A stretch of 64,000 nucleotides of DNA from Hyphomonadaceae bacterium UBA7672 (GTDB lineage Bacteria > Pseudomonadota > Alphaproteobacteria > Caulobacterales > Hyphomonadaceae), in the NCBI GenBank assembly GCA_002483135.1, contig DLHI01000007.1, forward strand, positions 310,001 to 374,000. The letters run 5' to 3'. The notes beneath the pieces were generated by a model. That model was not told the origin of the DNA, ran no database searches, and saw only the letters and a list, made by a program, of their open reading frames with translations. The position numbers and the translations under genes were made by a program. Below, piece after piece: positions 51,622 to 58,953 of this stretch. The number at the start of each line of letters is the position of its first letter. Within the stretch, counting starts at the first letter, position 1.

Positions 51622-52971
51622 CTACCCCTTCAGTTCAAGCTCCGGCTTGGCCATGTCGGCGAGCAGGAAGTGTTCGCTGTCGCTCACCGTCTCCAGCTTC
51701 CCGAACTCGAAGGCCGAACGGTCGATGATGATATCGCGCGGGCGCAACTCACGCGACAGTTCGAGCCCTTCCAGGGAGCGGCAGCGCGAGAACGCCACAT
51801 AGGCCTGGCCGTGCGCGAACATGCCCCGGTCGAAATCGATGTAGACCTTGTCGAGTGTCATGCCCTGGGATTTGTGGATCGTGGTAGCGTAGGCGAGACG
51901 CAGCGGCAGTTGCTTGAACGAACCCACCACCGAGCGCGAGACGGCCTTCGATCCCGCATCAAACTCGTAGCGGAATTTTTCCCATGCCTGCTGGCTCACG
52001 CGATGCGTTTCATGGCCTATTTTCACATAGGCGTCGCTCTCGCCCAGCCCCTGCACCACGCCAAGCGATCCATTGACCCACCGCCCCGACGGATCGTTGC
52101 GGATCATCATCACCCGCGCGCCCTGTTTCAGCTCCAGTACTTCCTCGGTGGGGAACGCCTTTGGTTCGAAATTCCCTTCCAGCGACGCCGTGTAGTTGCG
52201 CGCCTCCCCCGGCAGTTCGGCCAGCCGCATCTGGTTGATGCGCCACGCGGCCGCGTTGTTCGGCGTCAGCACCACGTGCGTCTGACTCGCTTCGGCGGGC
52301 GAGCGCGGCGAGACGCGTGTGCGCAGCAATTCCTGATCGGATTCAGAGAGGCGCGCATTGCGAAGGCCGTTGAGGATGCGGATGAACGCCTCGTCTTCCT
52401 GCCGAAAGATTCGCTTCAAAGCAGCGAGGCGAAATTGCGCCGACTGGAATCCCGGAGCCTTGAAGAACCACGCGCCGCCATAGGTGTCGTTCAGGATATG
52501 CTCGACATCGCCGCCGACCACGGGCGGCAACTGGTGCAGGTCTCCCGACAGTATCATGCGCACCCCGCCGAAGGGCTGGCGATTGCCGCGATTGAGACGC
52601 AGCGAATTGTCGATCGCCTGCATCATGTCGGCGCGCACCATGGAGACCTCGTCGATCACCATGGTCTCGATCGCCTTCACCACGCGCTGGTTGCGGATCT
52701 TGCGCGCGTCGCCCGCATCCAGCAGACGCGGCGGGAAGTTGAAGAAAGAATGGATCGTCTGCCCGCCGACATTCACCGCCGCGAGCCCGGTGGGCGCGAG
52801 AACGATGGCCTTCTCGAGCGAGTTGAAGATCAGCTGACGCAGCAGCGTTGTCTTGCCCGTGCCAGCCCGCCCGGTGAGGAAAATGTTCCGCCGCCCGCCC
52901 ACGATCTCGTCGACAAGCGGCTGGTAGACATTGGACGTGGGTTCTGCGGTCACCATTGAACTGGGGGGCAT
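51622..52971 (-). CDS. PIF1-like superfamily 1 helicase
   Basis: A 449-residue ATP-dependent DNA helicase resembling PIF1/RecD2-type enzymes. Motif I is FLTGRAGTGKTTLL, motif II VIDEVSMV, motif III ILSGDLHQLPPV, and the C-terminal motifs read ATTIHKSQGMTLDKV and AYVAFSRCRSLEGL. Such helicases resolve G-quadruplexes or stalled forks. No SOS box was seen before it. Its start is divergent from the MoeB-like gene, a few bases apart. Confidence 0.9.
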   Translation of the reverse strand: MPPSSMVTAEPTSNVYQPLVDEIVGGRRNIFLTGRAGTGKTTLLRQLIFNSLEKAIVLAPTGLAAVNVGGQTIHSFFNFPPRLLDAGDARKIRNQRVVKAIETMVIDEVSMVRADMMQAIDNSLRLNRGNRQPFGGVRMILSGDLHQLPPVVGGDVEHILNDTYGGAWFFKAPGFQSAQFRLAALKRIFRQEDEAFIRILNGLRNARLSESDQELLRTRVSPRSPAEASQTHVVLTPNNAAAWRINQMRLAELPGEARNYTASLEGNFEPKAFPTEEVLELKQGARVMMIRNDPSGRWVNGSLGVVQGLGESDAYVKIGHETHRVSQQAWEKFRYEFDAGSKAVSRSVVGSFKQLPLRLAYATTIHKSQGMTLDKVYIDFDRGMFAHGQAYVAFSRCRSLEGLELSRELRPRDIIIDRSAFEFGKLETVSDSEHFLLADMAKPELELKG

Positions 52972-53007
52972 GCCATGATTTGTGCTCCCCTCAAGGATGA
53001 TCCGCCG

Positions 53008-53778
53008 ATGAGTCTAACCCCCCAGCAGCTGGAACGCTACGCCCGGCACATCATGCTGCGCGAGATCGGCGGGCCAGGCCAGCAGCGCCTGCTGAATGCG
53101 CGCGTGGCGCTGGTTGGCCTTGGCGCGCTAGGTGGTCCGGCGGCGCTATATCTGGCGGCGGCGGGCGTTGGAACACTGCGGCTGATCGATGATGATTCGG
53201 TCTCGCTCTCGAACCTGCAGCGGCAGGTGCTGTTCACAACCAGCGATGTCGGCCGACCCAAGACGGAGGCGGGCGGCGAGCGGCTTGCCGGCATCAATCC
53301 TGACCTCAAGATCGAGACGCGCGCGGTGCGCCTGTCGCCAGAAAATGCGGAGAACCTCCTCGCGGGCGCCGATATCGTCATCGACGGCTCGGACAGTTTC
53401 GCCACCCGCTTCGCCGTCAACGCCGCGTGCCATGAGCTTGGCCTACCGCTGGTGTCCGGCGCAGTCGGGCGGTGGAACGCGCAGGTGTCATGCTTCAAGT
53501 CGGGCCAGACGAAAGGCCAGCCTCTGGCCGCGCGCCTGCCCTGCTATCGCTGCCTCGTCTCCGACATGCCCGAGACCGAAGAGACCTGCGCCATGGTCGG
53601 CGTCGTCGGCCCGCTCACCGGCATCATCGGCGCGCGCCTTGCGCTGGAGACGGTGAAGGAAATCACCGGCGCCGGCCAGAGCATGGCCGGCCGCCTGTGG
53701 CTGTTCGACGGGCTCAGCGGAGACTCGCGAACCGTGACGCTGAAAGCAGACCCGAAGTGTGCGGTTTGCGGCTGCTAG
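53008..53778 (+). CDS. MoeB/ThiF/HesA family adenylyltransferase
   Basis: A 256-residue E1-like enzyme that adenylates the C terminus of a small sulfur carrier (MoaD or ThiS). It has the nucleotide loop VGLGALGGPAALYLAAAGVG, the Arg/Asp core DDDSVSLSNLQRQVLF, the zinc pairs CYRC and CAVCGC, and the catalytic Cys region TCAMVGVVGP. The ATG at 53008 is preferred over one at 52975 because AAGGA lies about 10 bp upstream. Confidence 0.9.
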   Translation: MSLTPQQLERYARHIMLREIGGPGQQRLLNARVALVGLGALGGPAALYLAAAGVGTLRLIDDDSVSLSNLQRQVLFTTSDVGRPKTEAGGERLAGINPDLKIETRAVRLSPENAENLLAGADIVIDGSDSFATRFAVNAACHELGLPLVSGAVGRWNAQVSCFKSGQTKGQPLAARLPCYRCLVSDMPETEETCAMVGVVGPLTGIIGARLALETVKEITGAGQSMAGRLWLFDGLSGDSRTVTLKADPKCAVCGC

Positions 53779-54998
53779 AGGCCGTTCGCCCGCGCGATGC
53801 CGCCAAGCATGACGGCTGATGGCTTGATCGCGCGGCGCTGCGTGGAGCGATCAACGCCGACGATACCGAATTTCGGCTCGTAGCCCAGCAGCCATTCGTA
53901 GTTGTCGAGCAGCGACCAGTAGAAATAGCCGCGCACATCGACGCCATCGACCATCGCGCCATGAAGACGGGTCAGCGCCTCGCGGATAAAAGCGCAGCGA
54001 CGCGTGTCGTCCTCGCCCGACCAGCCATTCTCGGTGACAATGATCGGCGCGCGCGCCCGATCCCAGACAAAGCGGCAGGTCTCGGCCAGCGCCTGGGGAC
54101 GGTCCTCATACCCCATCACGGTCAACGGATGGCCAGGCTCGGGGCCGAAGGCGCCGTCCTTTCTCACGACAACACGCGTATAGGTCTGCACTCCGATGAA
54201 ATCATCCTTCGCGCAGGCGTCGAGGAAGGGGCCGTAGAACGCCTCACGACGCTGGTCGCGCAAATGCTCAGCGCCAGGCTCGGCCTGCTCGTCCTGTATC
54301 GCCAGCGTGATGCCGACGGGCACATGCGGATGACGCGCCTTGATGGCGTCGCGGGCCATTGCGTGCGCTTTCAGCCCCTGGTCCAGCAGGGCGGCGGGGG
54401 GCGAAGCCAGGAATATGTGCTCGATCGACCCGCCGAGAATTTCCTGGGCGACTTTCAACCTCTGCCTCGCGCGTTCGCTCGTACGCTCTTTCACCAGCAT
54501 GTCGCGGAAGATGATCGGAAGATTGAGTTCGTTGAGCGTACACGCGATGTCGAAATCCGAAAGCCGCCCCGCCGCCTGGTCGCAGAAGCGCGCGAAATTT
54601 TCAGCGAACGCCGCGTCCGTGAAGCCGCCTCGCCGGGCCTGCCAGAGCGGCAGGGTGAAGTGCTGGAAGGTGATGACGGGCGACACACCGCGCGCGCGGC
54701 AATGATCGATGCAACGCTGGTAGTGGTCGAGCGCGGCCTGCGAGTAGACGCCTTCCTCCGGCTCGATGCGGGCCCACTCGATGGAGAAGCGGTAGGCTTG
54801 CAGGCCGAGGGCGGCGAGAATCGCGACATCGTCCGCAAAGCGGTGATACTGATCGCACGCGTCCCCCGACGGCTCACGGAAGAAAGATGGACGCGCGTGC
54901 TCGAGCGCCCAGAAATCAGACGCGACATTGCCGCCTTCGACCTGATGCGCTGCGGTCGCCGCGCCCCACACGAAGCCCTTGGGAAACGCCAGCGTCAC
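53775..54998 (-). CDS. GH1 family beta-glucosidase
   Basis: A 407-residue glycoside hydrolase family 1 enzyme. The acid/base Glu is in CTLNELN, and the nucleophile Glu is in PIIVTENGW. FPKGFVWGAATAAHQVEGG is the usual N terminus. It probably hydrolyses beta-linked disaccharides, in the cytoplasm since there is no signal peptide. GTG start. Its end overlaps the MoeB-like stop by four bases. Confidence 0.9.
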   Translation of the reverse strand: MTLAFPKGFVWGAATAAHQVEGGNVASDFWALEHARPSFFREPSGDACDQYHRFADDVAILAALGLQAYRFSIEWARIEPEEGVYSQAALDHYQRCIDHCRARGVSPVITFQHFTLPLWQARRGGFTDAAFAENFARFCDQAAGRLSDFDIACTLNELNLPIIFRDMLVKERTSERARQRLKVAQEILGGSIEHIFLASPPAALLDQGLKAHAMARDAIKARHPHVPVGITLAIQDEQAEPGAEHLRDQRREAFYGPFLDACAKDDFIGVQTYTRVVVRKDGAFGPEPGHPLTVMGYEDRPQALAETCRFVWDRARAPIIVTENGWSGEDDTRRCAFIREALTRLHGAMVDGVDVRGYFYWSLLDNYEWLLGYEPKFGIVGVDRSTQRRAIKPSAVMLGGIARANGL

Positions 54999-55005
54999 GC
55001 CGTTT

Positions 55006-55278
55006 CTACTTCTTCAGCTCATTGTAGATCACCGTGACGTAGGCATCGTCAGCGGTGAACCCCGCCTGCGTGCCGCCCACCGAGTCGGGATACTGATCAT
55101 CGATCACGAACACGCCGTCCGGCCCGGCCAACACGCCGATAATTCCGCCCTGCCCGTGGATGGCATGCAATCCGCCGACCGGGTCCACCGTCTTGGGCGC
55201 TGGCAGCTGCGCCAGCGCTGCGGGAGCCATCAACGACACGGCGGAAAGGGCCATCATCGGGATCAGCAGCAGCTTCAT
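55006..55278 (-). pseudogene. MBL-fold hydrolase remnant with an internal deletion
   Basis: A 90-residue frame with a signal peptide (ending PAALAQ) and the start of a metallo-beta-lactamase fold: HAIHGQGGIIGVLAGPDGVFVIDDQ. The zinc motif HxHxDH and everything after it are missing. The last 16 residues (DDAYVTVIYNELKK and preceding) resemble the C-terminal tail of such enzymes, so about 200 codons seem to have been removed in frame. It cannot be a metal hydrolase. It could still make a small secreted protein. Confidence 0.6.
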
Positions 55279-55381
55279 CGGCAGTTCTCCACGCGGAACG
55301 GAGAAGACCGCCCGCCGGGCGCGACTTCAAGCGAAATCGCAGCCGCGCGGGACCACCCTCACTTTACCCGTGGGGAAGAGG

Positions 55382-55816
55382 CTATTTGAGCTCTTCCGCC
55401 ACACAGCCGGGACCATCGAAAGTGACGTCCTCCACGCGGCCGGCGCCCATCACGAAGCGCGTGGTGCAGGTCGAGCGGAAAACCTGCGGCGGCTCCCATA
55501 CCGGATAGGTTTCGGTGATGATCTCGGTCTTCTCGTTGCCTTCCTTGTCGCGGAAAGTGCGCCTCACTTCGCGCGTCTCGTCGCGCCAGTAGCCGGCCCG
55601 CTCGTCAACATTCGTCTTCGTGTAGCTCCACAGCTCGCGCCCGTCCGACATCGGCGCGGAGGCCTGTGGCGGGCCCCACTTCATCAGAATCTCGTCGCTG
55701 CTTGCGCCGACCAGCATGCTCATATGCTGGCGATAGCCCTCCTCGCTGACGCAGCCGGACAGAATAGCCAACGGCGCTGCAAGCGAGGCGACAAGAGCGG
55801 CAAGGCGGCGGATCAT
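55382..55816 (-). CDS. Small lipoprotein, SmpA/OmlA-like
   Basis: A 144-residue predicted lipoprotein (LAILSGC). The segment HMSMLVGASSDEILMKWGPPQ followed by ELWSYTKTN is like the SmpA/OmlA (BamE-type) domain, which contributes to outer-membrane maintenance. Two further Cys at the C-terminal part may form a disulfide. An ATG at 55828 would add four residues. Confidence 0.68.
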   Translation of the reverse strand: MIRRLAALVASLAAPLAILSGCVSEEGYRQHMSMLVGASSDEILMKWGPPQASAPMSDGRELWSYTKTNVDERAGYWRDETREVRRTFRDKEGNEKTEIITETYPVWEPPQVFRSTCTTRFVMGAGRVEDVTFDGPGCVAEELK

Positions 55817-55905
55817 GATCGTCCCCATGGATAAGGCCGGATGCAGAATCGCTGCGCCCGGCTGAACCTATCTTGAATGAGACGATGCGCGTGCGCCAGC
55901 CTGCC

Positions 55906-56805
55906 CTAACGCGCCTTGAACTGGACCCGCACGTCCGAGCGCGAGCCGTATTCGGCCGGAATGTTGAAGCCCAGCGCGTTGCAGGTGCGCAGCGCGGCGC
56001 GCGCCTTGGCGATGAACACCGTCATGGCCGGGTCATCGCTCGGCGCCAGCGCCGGATCGATCAGCACCGGCTCGGCCGCAAGCTTCCCGTCCGCCCCGAA
56101 GTTGAGCGAGAAGGTCGCCTTGAGACGATGGGCATCCATCATCGAGCTCGAATCCGTCCAGCAACGCTTGTCGACCAGCTGGGCCATCACATGGTCGGCG
56201 AGCGAGCCCGTGGGCGTCAGGCGAGGCGTCGGCGCAGCGGGCGCGACGGAGATCAGGCCGTTATCGACTGGCGCGGGCGCAGGAATGATGGCCGGCGCCG
56301 GTGTCGCAGCGGGCGCAGACGGGCGCGGGATGTCGATGGCGGGCGCGCCAGGAATAGGCTGCGGCGTCATGGTGATCGCGCCGGCCTGGGGTGTCGTATG
56401 CGTGCGCGGCTGCGGCGCTGGAATGGCGACCGGCGCGGGTGTGGCGACGCGGGCTGCGCCGGTCATCGGCGCAGACGTGAGGTCGGAGCGGATGAAAGCC
56501 TTCTGCCCGTTGCGCAGGATGACCTGGTACCAGACCCAGTCCGACTGGCGCGTCAGGCCCACAACCGTCAGCTGCAGGCCGGTGCTGCCCGTCGAAAGAA
56601 CAGGCGTGTCATTACCGGTGAACGGCTCGGCGCGCAGGCGCACGCCTGTGCCCTGGATGGTGATCGGCGTCGCGGGCGTGAACGGCTCAACCGTGTAGGC
56701 GGCGCGCACCGGCCCAACCGCGACGGGCTGTCCGGGTGTCTGGGCAACCGCCACGCCGGACGCCGCCAGCACAGCTGCGAGGACCGAGGTCAGCACGATA
56801 CGCAT
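55906..56805 (-). CDS. Secreted SH3-domain protein with a Pro-rich linker
   Basis: A 299-residue periplasmic protein: signal peptide (ending GVAVAQ), bacterial SH3-like domain (about 50-112, VRLRAEP to QKAFIRSDL), a long Pro/Ala linker (about 115-200) and a C-terminal domain (about 205-299) that resembles a TolA/TonB C-terminal unit. It could bridge cell wall and outer membrane. Not a classical toxin or enzyme. Confidence 0.68.
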   Translation of the reverse strand: MRIVLTSVLAAVLAASGVAVAQTPGQPVAVGPVRAAYTVEPFTPATPITIQGTGVRLRAEPFTGNDTPVLSTGSTGLQLTVVGLTRQSDWVWYQVILRNGQKAFIRSDLTSAPMTGAARVATPAPVAIPAPQPRTHTTPQAGAITMTPQPIPGAPAIDIPRPSAPAATPAPAIIPAPAPVDNGLISVAPAAPTPRLTPTGSLADHVMAQLVDKRCWTDSSSMMDAHRLKATFSLNFGADGKLAAEPVLIDPALAPSDDPAMTVFIAKARAALRTCNALGFNIPAEYGSRSDVRVQFKAR

Positions 56806-56976
56806 TCAAGGGACCCGTTCGTTCTATTGCCGCACCGATGGGTGGGCGTCTGATCGATTGCCATTTTCCACGGGGAGAACGGCCAAACCATGGCGGGACA
56901 ACGCCCGAAAGCGCGACCGGCATGGCGGGATCTGGGATAAGGTGATTGGCCGAACCCGTCCAGAATCGGGGGCCGT

Positions 56977-57681
56977 CTAGAATTCACCCTCGGCCGCCTC
57001 TTCCAGCGCCTCGCGATCCTTCACGATGATCTTGCCAGCTTTCAGTTCGAGCAGGCCCGCGCGCGACCAGTCCTTCAGCTGGCGGCTCACATTTTCCCGC
57101 GACAGGCTGACGAACGCGCCAAGGTCCGTCTGGCTTATCGCGAAGTCGATGCGATCGGCACTCTCGCCTTCGCCATGCCCATGCTCACGCAACAGACGCA
57201 GGATGCCGCGCGCAAGACGCGGCCCGGTCTGGAAGCTGCGGTCGCTTTCGAGAAGTTCGTTGGTCGAACGCAGCCGTGCGCAGAGGAAGCGGATCACCGC
57301 GCTTGCAAGCTCGGGCGTATCCGCGATCAGCCGCTGCAGGTCTGCGCCCAGGATCACCAGCGTATTCACCGCCTCCGCCGCCGTCGCGCTGGCCGTGCGC
57401 GGGCGCTGGTCGAGCACCGAGATGTCGCCAACGAGGTCGCCCACCGACAGATACGCGAACACGATCTCGCGCCCCGCCGCCGACACCACCGAAACCTTCA
57501 CCGCGCCTGACAGGATCAGGTAGGCGCAATCGCCCGCATCCCCCTGCTGGAACAGCGCCTCGCCGCGCGCAAATTTGCGCGCCTTTCCAAGCGCCGCAAC
57601 CTTGCGGGCGCTGTCTTCCGGCAAGGCGGCGAACAGCGAATCCCGCCCCGCCAGCCTACGCAATTCGCCAATGTCGGTCAT
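56977..57681 (-). CDS. Crp/Fnr-type regulator beside the micropeptide operons
   Basis: A 234-residue transcription factor. Residues about 15-125 form a cyclic-nucleotide-binding fold with a phosphate-cassette-like GDISVLDQRPRTA (85-97). The only Cys are C52 and C134, so it has no FNR iron-sulfur cluster. The C-terminal winged helix carries SRENVSRQLKDW (194-205), whose Arg-Glu-x3-Arg matches the CRP residues that read TGTGA. It is divergent from two micropeptide operons whose promoters carry TGTG-N8-CACA sites, so it is their likely regulator. The ligand is unknown. Confidence 0.9.
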   Translation of the reverse strand: MTDIGELRRLAGRDSLFAALPEDSARKVAALGKARKFARGEALFQQGDAGDCAYLILSGAVKVSVVSAAGREIVFAYLSVGDLVGDISVLDQRPRTASATAAEAVNTLVILGADLQRLIADTPELASAVIRFLCARLRSTNELLESDRSFQTGPRLARGILRLLREHGHGEGESADRIDFAISQTDLGAFVSLSRENVSRQLKDWSRAGLLELKAGKIIVKDREALEEAAEGEF

Positions 57682-57760
57682 GACGCCCCGCCGCCCGATA
57701 GAGTGGGCAGGCTAGCAACGCCCGTGCGCGCCTCAAATGCCGGTTTTGCTGGGGTTTCGA

Positions 57761-57785
57761 AGTTTCTTGAAAAATGTTCTGCCCC
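57761..57785 (+). promoter_or_regulatory. AT-rich element upstream of the first Crp-type site
   Basis: TTCTTGAAAAATGTTC just upstream of the operator recurs as TTCTTCCGAAAAATCTTC before the second operon. It could be an UP element for the alpha subunit of RNA polymerase. Confidence 0.35.
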
Positions 57786-57801
57786 TGTGCTGCGCAGCAC
57801 A
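57786..57801. promoter_or_regulatory. Crp-type operator, micropeptide operon 1
   Basis: A perfect 16-bp palindrome, TGTGCTGCGCAGCACA. It fits the Crp pattern TGTGN-N6-NCACA. The centre is 41.5 bp before the predicted start site, the class II activator position. Confidence 0.7.
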
Positions 57802-57822
57802 TCGGCGCTTCCAGCCCCGGCC

Positions 57823-57828
57823 TAGAAC
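57823..57828 (+). promoter_or_regulatory. Predicted -10 element, micropeptide operon 1
   Basis: TAGAAC at 29-30 bp from the operator centre. The surrounding block CTAGAACGTACTCACACC is identical in the second operon. Transcription would start near 57835. Confidence 0.5.
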
Positions 57829-57837
57829 GTACTCACA

Positions 57838-57857
57838 CCGGACGGATGGCCGCCCGG
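57838..57857 (+). ncRNA. Leader hairpin, micropeptide operon 1
   Basis: CCGGACGG-ATGG-CCGCCCGG can fold into an 8-bp stem with one mismatch in the untranslated leader, 23 bp before the first start codon. The second operon has the same hairpin with a perfect stem. Confidence 0.45.
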
Positions 57858-57880
57858 GAAACGAAGACCGGAAGCCAGCG

Positions 57881-57973
57881 ATGAAAGCCCTCTTCTCCCT
57901 CACCATCATGGCCTCGATCTTCGCCCTCCTCGCCTGCTCTGCCCTCGCTGCGCCTACCAGCCTCTTCGGCTGA
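57881..57973 (+). CDS. Micropeptide 1, 30 residues, hydrophobic
   Basis: First gene of operon 1. It begins MKALFSLTIMASIF and ends APTSLFG. GGAAG lies 6 bp before the ATG. It is the most divergent of the six: it lacks the N-x-F-M-[AG]-L core but is equally hydrophobic, and it has a Cys in LLAC that could be a weak lipobox. Too short for most gene finders. Evidence is the operon layout, ribosome site and codon use (nearly all C or G in third position). Confidence 0.6.
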   Translation: MKALFSLTIMASIFALLACSALAAPTSLFG

Positions 57974-57981
57974 TCCACCCC

Positions 57982-58095
57982 AACCGAAACCCTGAAAGGA
58001 CCACCCAGATGACCACGCTCGCCAACAGCTTCATGGCCCTCGTCGCCGGCCTCGCCATCATCTCGCCCGCCGCCCTGCTCTTCGGCATCCCCGCC
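57982..58095 (+). repeat. Duplicated segment, copy in operon 1
   Basis: A 114-bp block from the ribosome site to the last sense codon of micropeptide 2, nearly identical to 58619-58732. Differences cluster in the six bases before the ATG. The copies use different stop codons (TGA and TAG). Confidence 0.85.
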
Positions 58096-58098
58096 TGA
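58009..58098 (+). CDS. Micropeptide 2, 29 residues, single membrane segment
   Basis: Second gene of operon 1. It starts MTTLANSFMALVAG and ends ALLFGIPA, with almost no charge and an unbroken hydrophobic stretch. GAAAGGA lies 8 bp before the ATG. The protein is identical to micropeptide 5. It carries the shared core N-S-F-M-A-L-V-A. Likely inserted in the inner membrane; function unknown. Confidence 0.72.
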   Translation: MTTLANSFMALVAGLAIISPAALLFGIPA

Positions 58099-58133
58099 TC
58101 CGGCTTTCCAAAACGCTCAAAAGGAACACTCCG

Positions 58134-58238
58134 ATGAACATCTCCCACCTGCTGGCCAACTGCTTCATGGGCCTGGTCGCCGTCACCTCGATCGTCACGC
58201 CCTTCGCCATGGCCACCGGCTTCGTGACCCCGGCCTGA
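58134..58238 (+). CDS. Micropeptide 3, 34 residues, single membrane segment
   Basis: Third gene of operon 1. It starts MNISHLLANCFMGLVAV and ends TGFVTPA. AAAAGGA precedes the ATG by 8 bp. The core ANCFMGLVA matches micropeptide 4 (GNCFMGLMA), so third gene of operon 1 and first gene of operon 2 are closest relatives. One Cys in the core. Confidence 0.72.
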   Translation: MNISHLLANCFMGLVAVTSIVTPFAMATGFVTPA

Positions 58239-58263
58239 TCAACACCATGCAGCTTCAGACATG

Positions 58264-58294
58264 AACCGCCGCCGGTCCCTGACCTGCGGCGGTT
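58264..58294 (+). terminator. Terminator of micropeptide operon 1
   Basis: AACCGCCGC (58264-58272) pairs perfectly with GCGGCGGTT (58286-58294) around a 13-nt loop. The T run after it is short (TT, then CCAGTTTC). The same stem closes operon 2. Confidence 0.7.
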
Positions 58295-58395
58295 TCCAGT
58301 TTCAGGAAGGAGGCGGTGCGACATACGAAAGAAAAAGGTCGTGCAAGCCCAGCATTTCCAGCGTCTTGCAGATTCTTCCGAAAAATCTTCGTCCC

Positions 58396-58411
58396 TGTGT
58401 TGCCCAGCACA
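58396..58411. promoter_or_regulatory. Crp-type operator, micropeptide operon 2
   Basis: TGTGTTGCCCAGCACA keeps TGTG and CACA at the same spacing as the first operator, with the palindrome slightly broken. It is at the same distance from the -10 (29.5 bp from centre). Confidence 0.65.
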
Positions 58412-58432
58412 TCGGCGCTTCCGGCCCGGGTC

Positions 58433-58438
58433 TAGAAC
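58433..58438 (+). promoter_or_regulatory. Predicted -10 element, micropeptide operon 2
   Basis: TAGAAC inside the block CTAGAACGTACTCACACC, which is identical to operon 1. Transcription would start near 58445. Confidence 0.5.
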
Positions 58439-58447
58439 GTACTCACA

Positions 58448-58467
58448 CCGGACGGATGGCCGTCCGG
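58448..58467 (+). ncRNA. Leader hairpin, micropeptide operon 2
   Basis: CCGGACGG-ATGG-CCGTCCGG forms a perfect 8-bp stem. Compared with operon 1, one base on the 3' arm differs and restores pairing. Confidence 0.45.
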
Positions 58468-58494
58468 GAGCTCCAAGCCAGAAGGACCACGGAC

Positions 58495-58599
58495 ATGACC
58501 ATCAGCCACACGATCGGAAACTGCTTCATGGGCCTGATGGCCTTCATGGCGCTCGCCACCCAGGCCGGACTGTTCAACGGCGCCTTCGGCGCGATCTGA
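58495..58599 (+). CDS. Micropeptide 4, 34 residues, single membrane segment
   Basis: First gene of operon 2. It starts MTISHTIGNCFMGLMAF and ends NGAFGAI. AGAAGGA lies 8 bp before the ATG. It has the shared core and four Met in the hydrophobic stretch. It shares the ISH start with micropeptide 3. Confidence 0.72.
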   Translation: MTISHTIGNCFMGLMAFMALATQAGLFNGAFGAI

Positions 58600-58618
58600 C
58601 CCCCTCACCCACCCGGCA

Positions 58619-58732
58619 AACCGAAACCCTGAAAGGACCTCACCAATGACCACGCTCGCCAACAGCTTCATGGCCCTCGTCGCCGGCCTCGCCATCATCT
58701 CGCCCGCCGCCCTGCTCTTCGGCATCCCCGCC
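58619..58732 (+). repeat. Duplicated segment, copy in operon 2
   Basis: Partner of 57982-58095. Together with the repeated leader and terminator it shows that a whole three-gene unit was duplicated, with the second genes kept most similar. Confidence 0.85.
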
Positions 58733-58735
58733 TAG
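58646..58735 (+). CDS. Micropeptide 5, 29 residues, identical to micropeptide 2
   Basis: Second gene of operon 2. Same protein as micropeptide 2; the stop is TAG rather than TGA. GAAAGGA precedes the ATG by 8 bp. Identity could reflect recent duplication, gene conversion or strong constraint. Confidence 0.72.
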   Translation: MTTLANSFMALVAGLAIISPAALLFGIPA

Positions 58736-58765
58736 CCGCTCTTCCGCCAAACAAGGACAAGGACA

Positions 58766-58861
58766 ATGACCACCCTCGCCAACGGTTTCATGGCTCTGGT
58801 CGCCGGCTTCGCCATCGTGACGCAGACCTGCCTCTTCACCGGCCTCATCGGACCCGCCTGA
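58766..58861 (+). CDS. Micropeptide 6, 31 residues, single membrane segment
   Basis: Third gene of operon 2. It starts MTTLANGFMALVAGFAIV and ends TGLIGPA. Compared with micropeptide 2, several codons differ without changing the residue (ACG/ACC, GCC/GCT, CTC/CTG), which argues that the peptide is under selection. CAAGGACAAGGA lies upstream. It has one Cys. Confidence 0.72.
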   Translation: MTTLANGFMALVAGFAIVTQTCLFTGLIGPA

Positions 58862-58888
58862 AACAGACATGATCGAACAAAAAGAATG

Positions 58889-58919
58889 AACCGCCGCCGG
58901 TCACTGACCCGCGGCGGTT
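58889..58919 (+). terminator. Terminator of micropeptide operon 2
   Basis: AACCGCCGC (58889-58897) and GCGGCGGTT (58911-58919) with a 13-nt loop, then TTCGTTT. Same stem as the terminator of operon 1. Confidence 0.75.
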
Positions 58920-58953
58920 TTCGTTTGCGGGAGTGCGGAATGAGCCCGAGCGC

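Noticed and set aside
51670..52959. 429-codon plus-strand frame opposite the helicase gene
   Set aside because: Shadow frame; the minus strand has all helicase motifs.
58432..58870. Minus-strand frames of 76 and 97 codons opposite the micropeptides
   Set aside because: They are mirror readings of the repeated micropeptide genes; the plus-strand frames have ribosome sites and a consistent layout.
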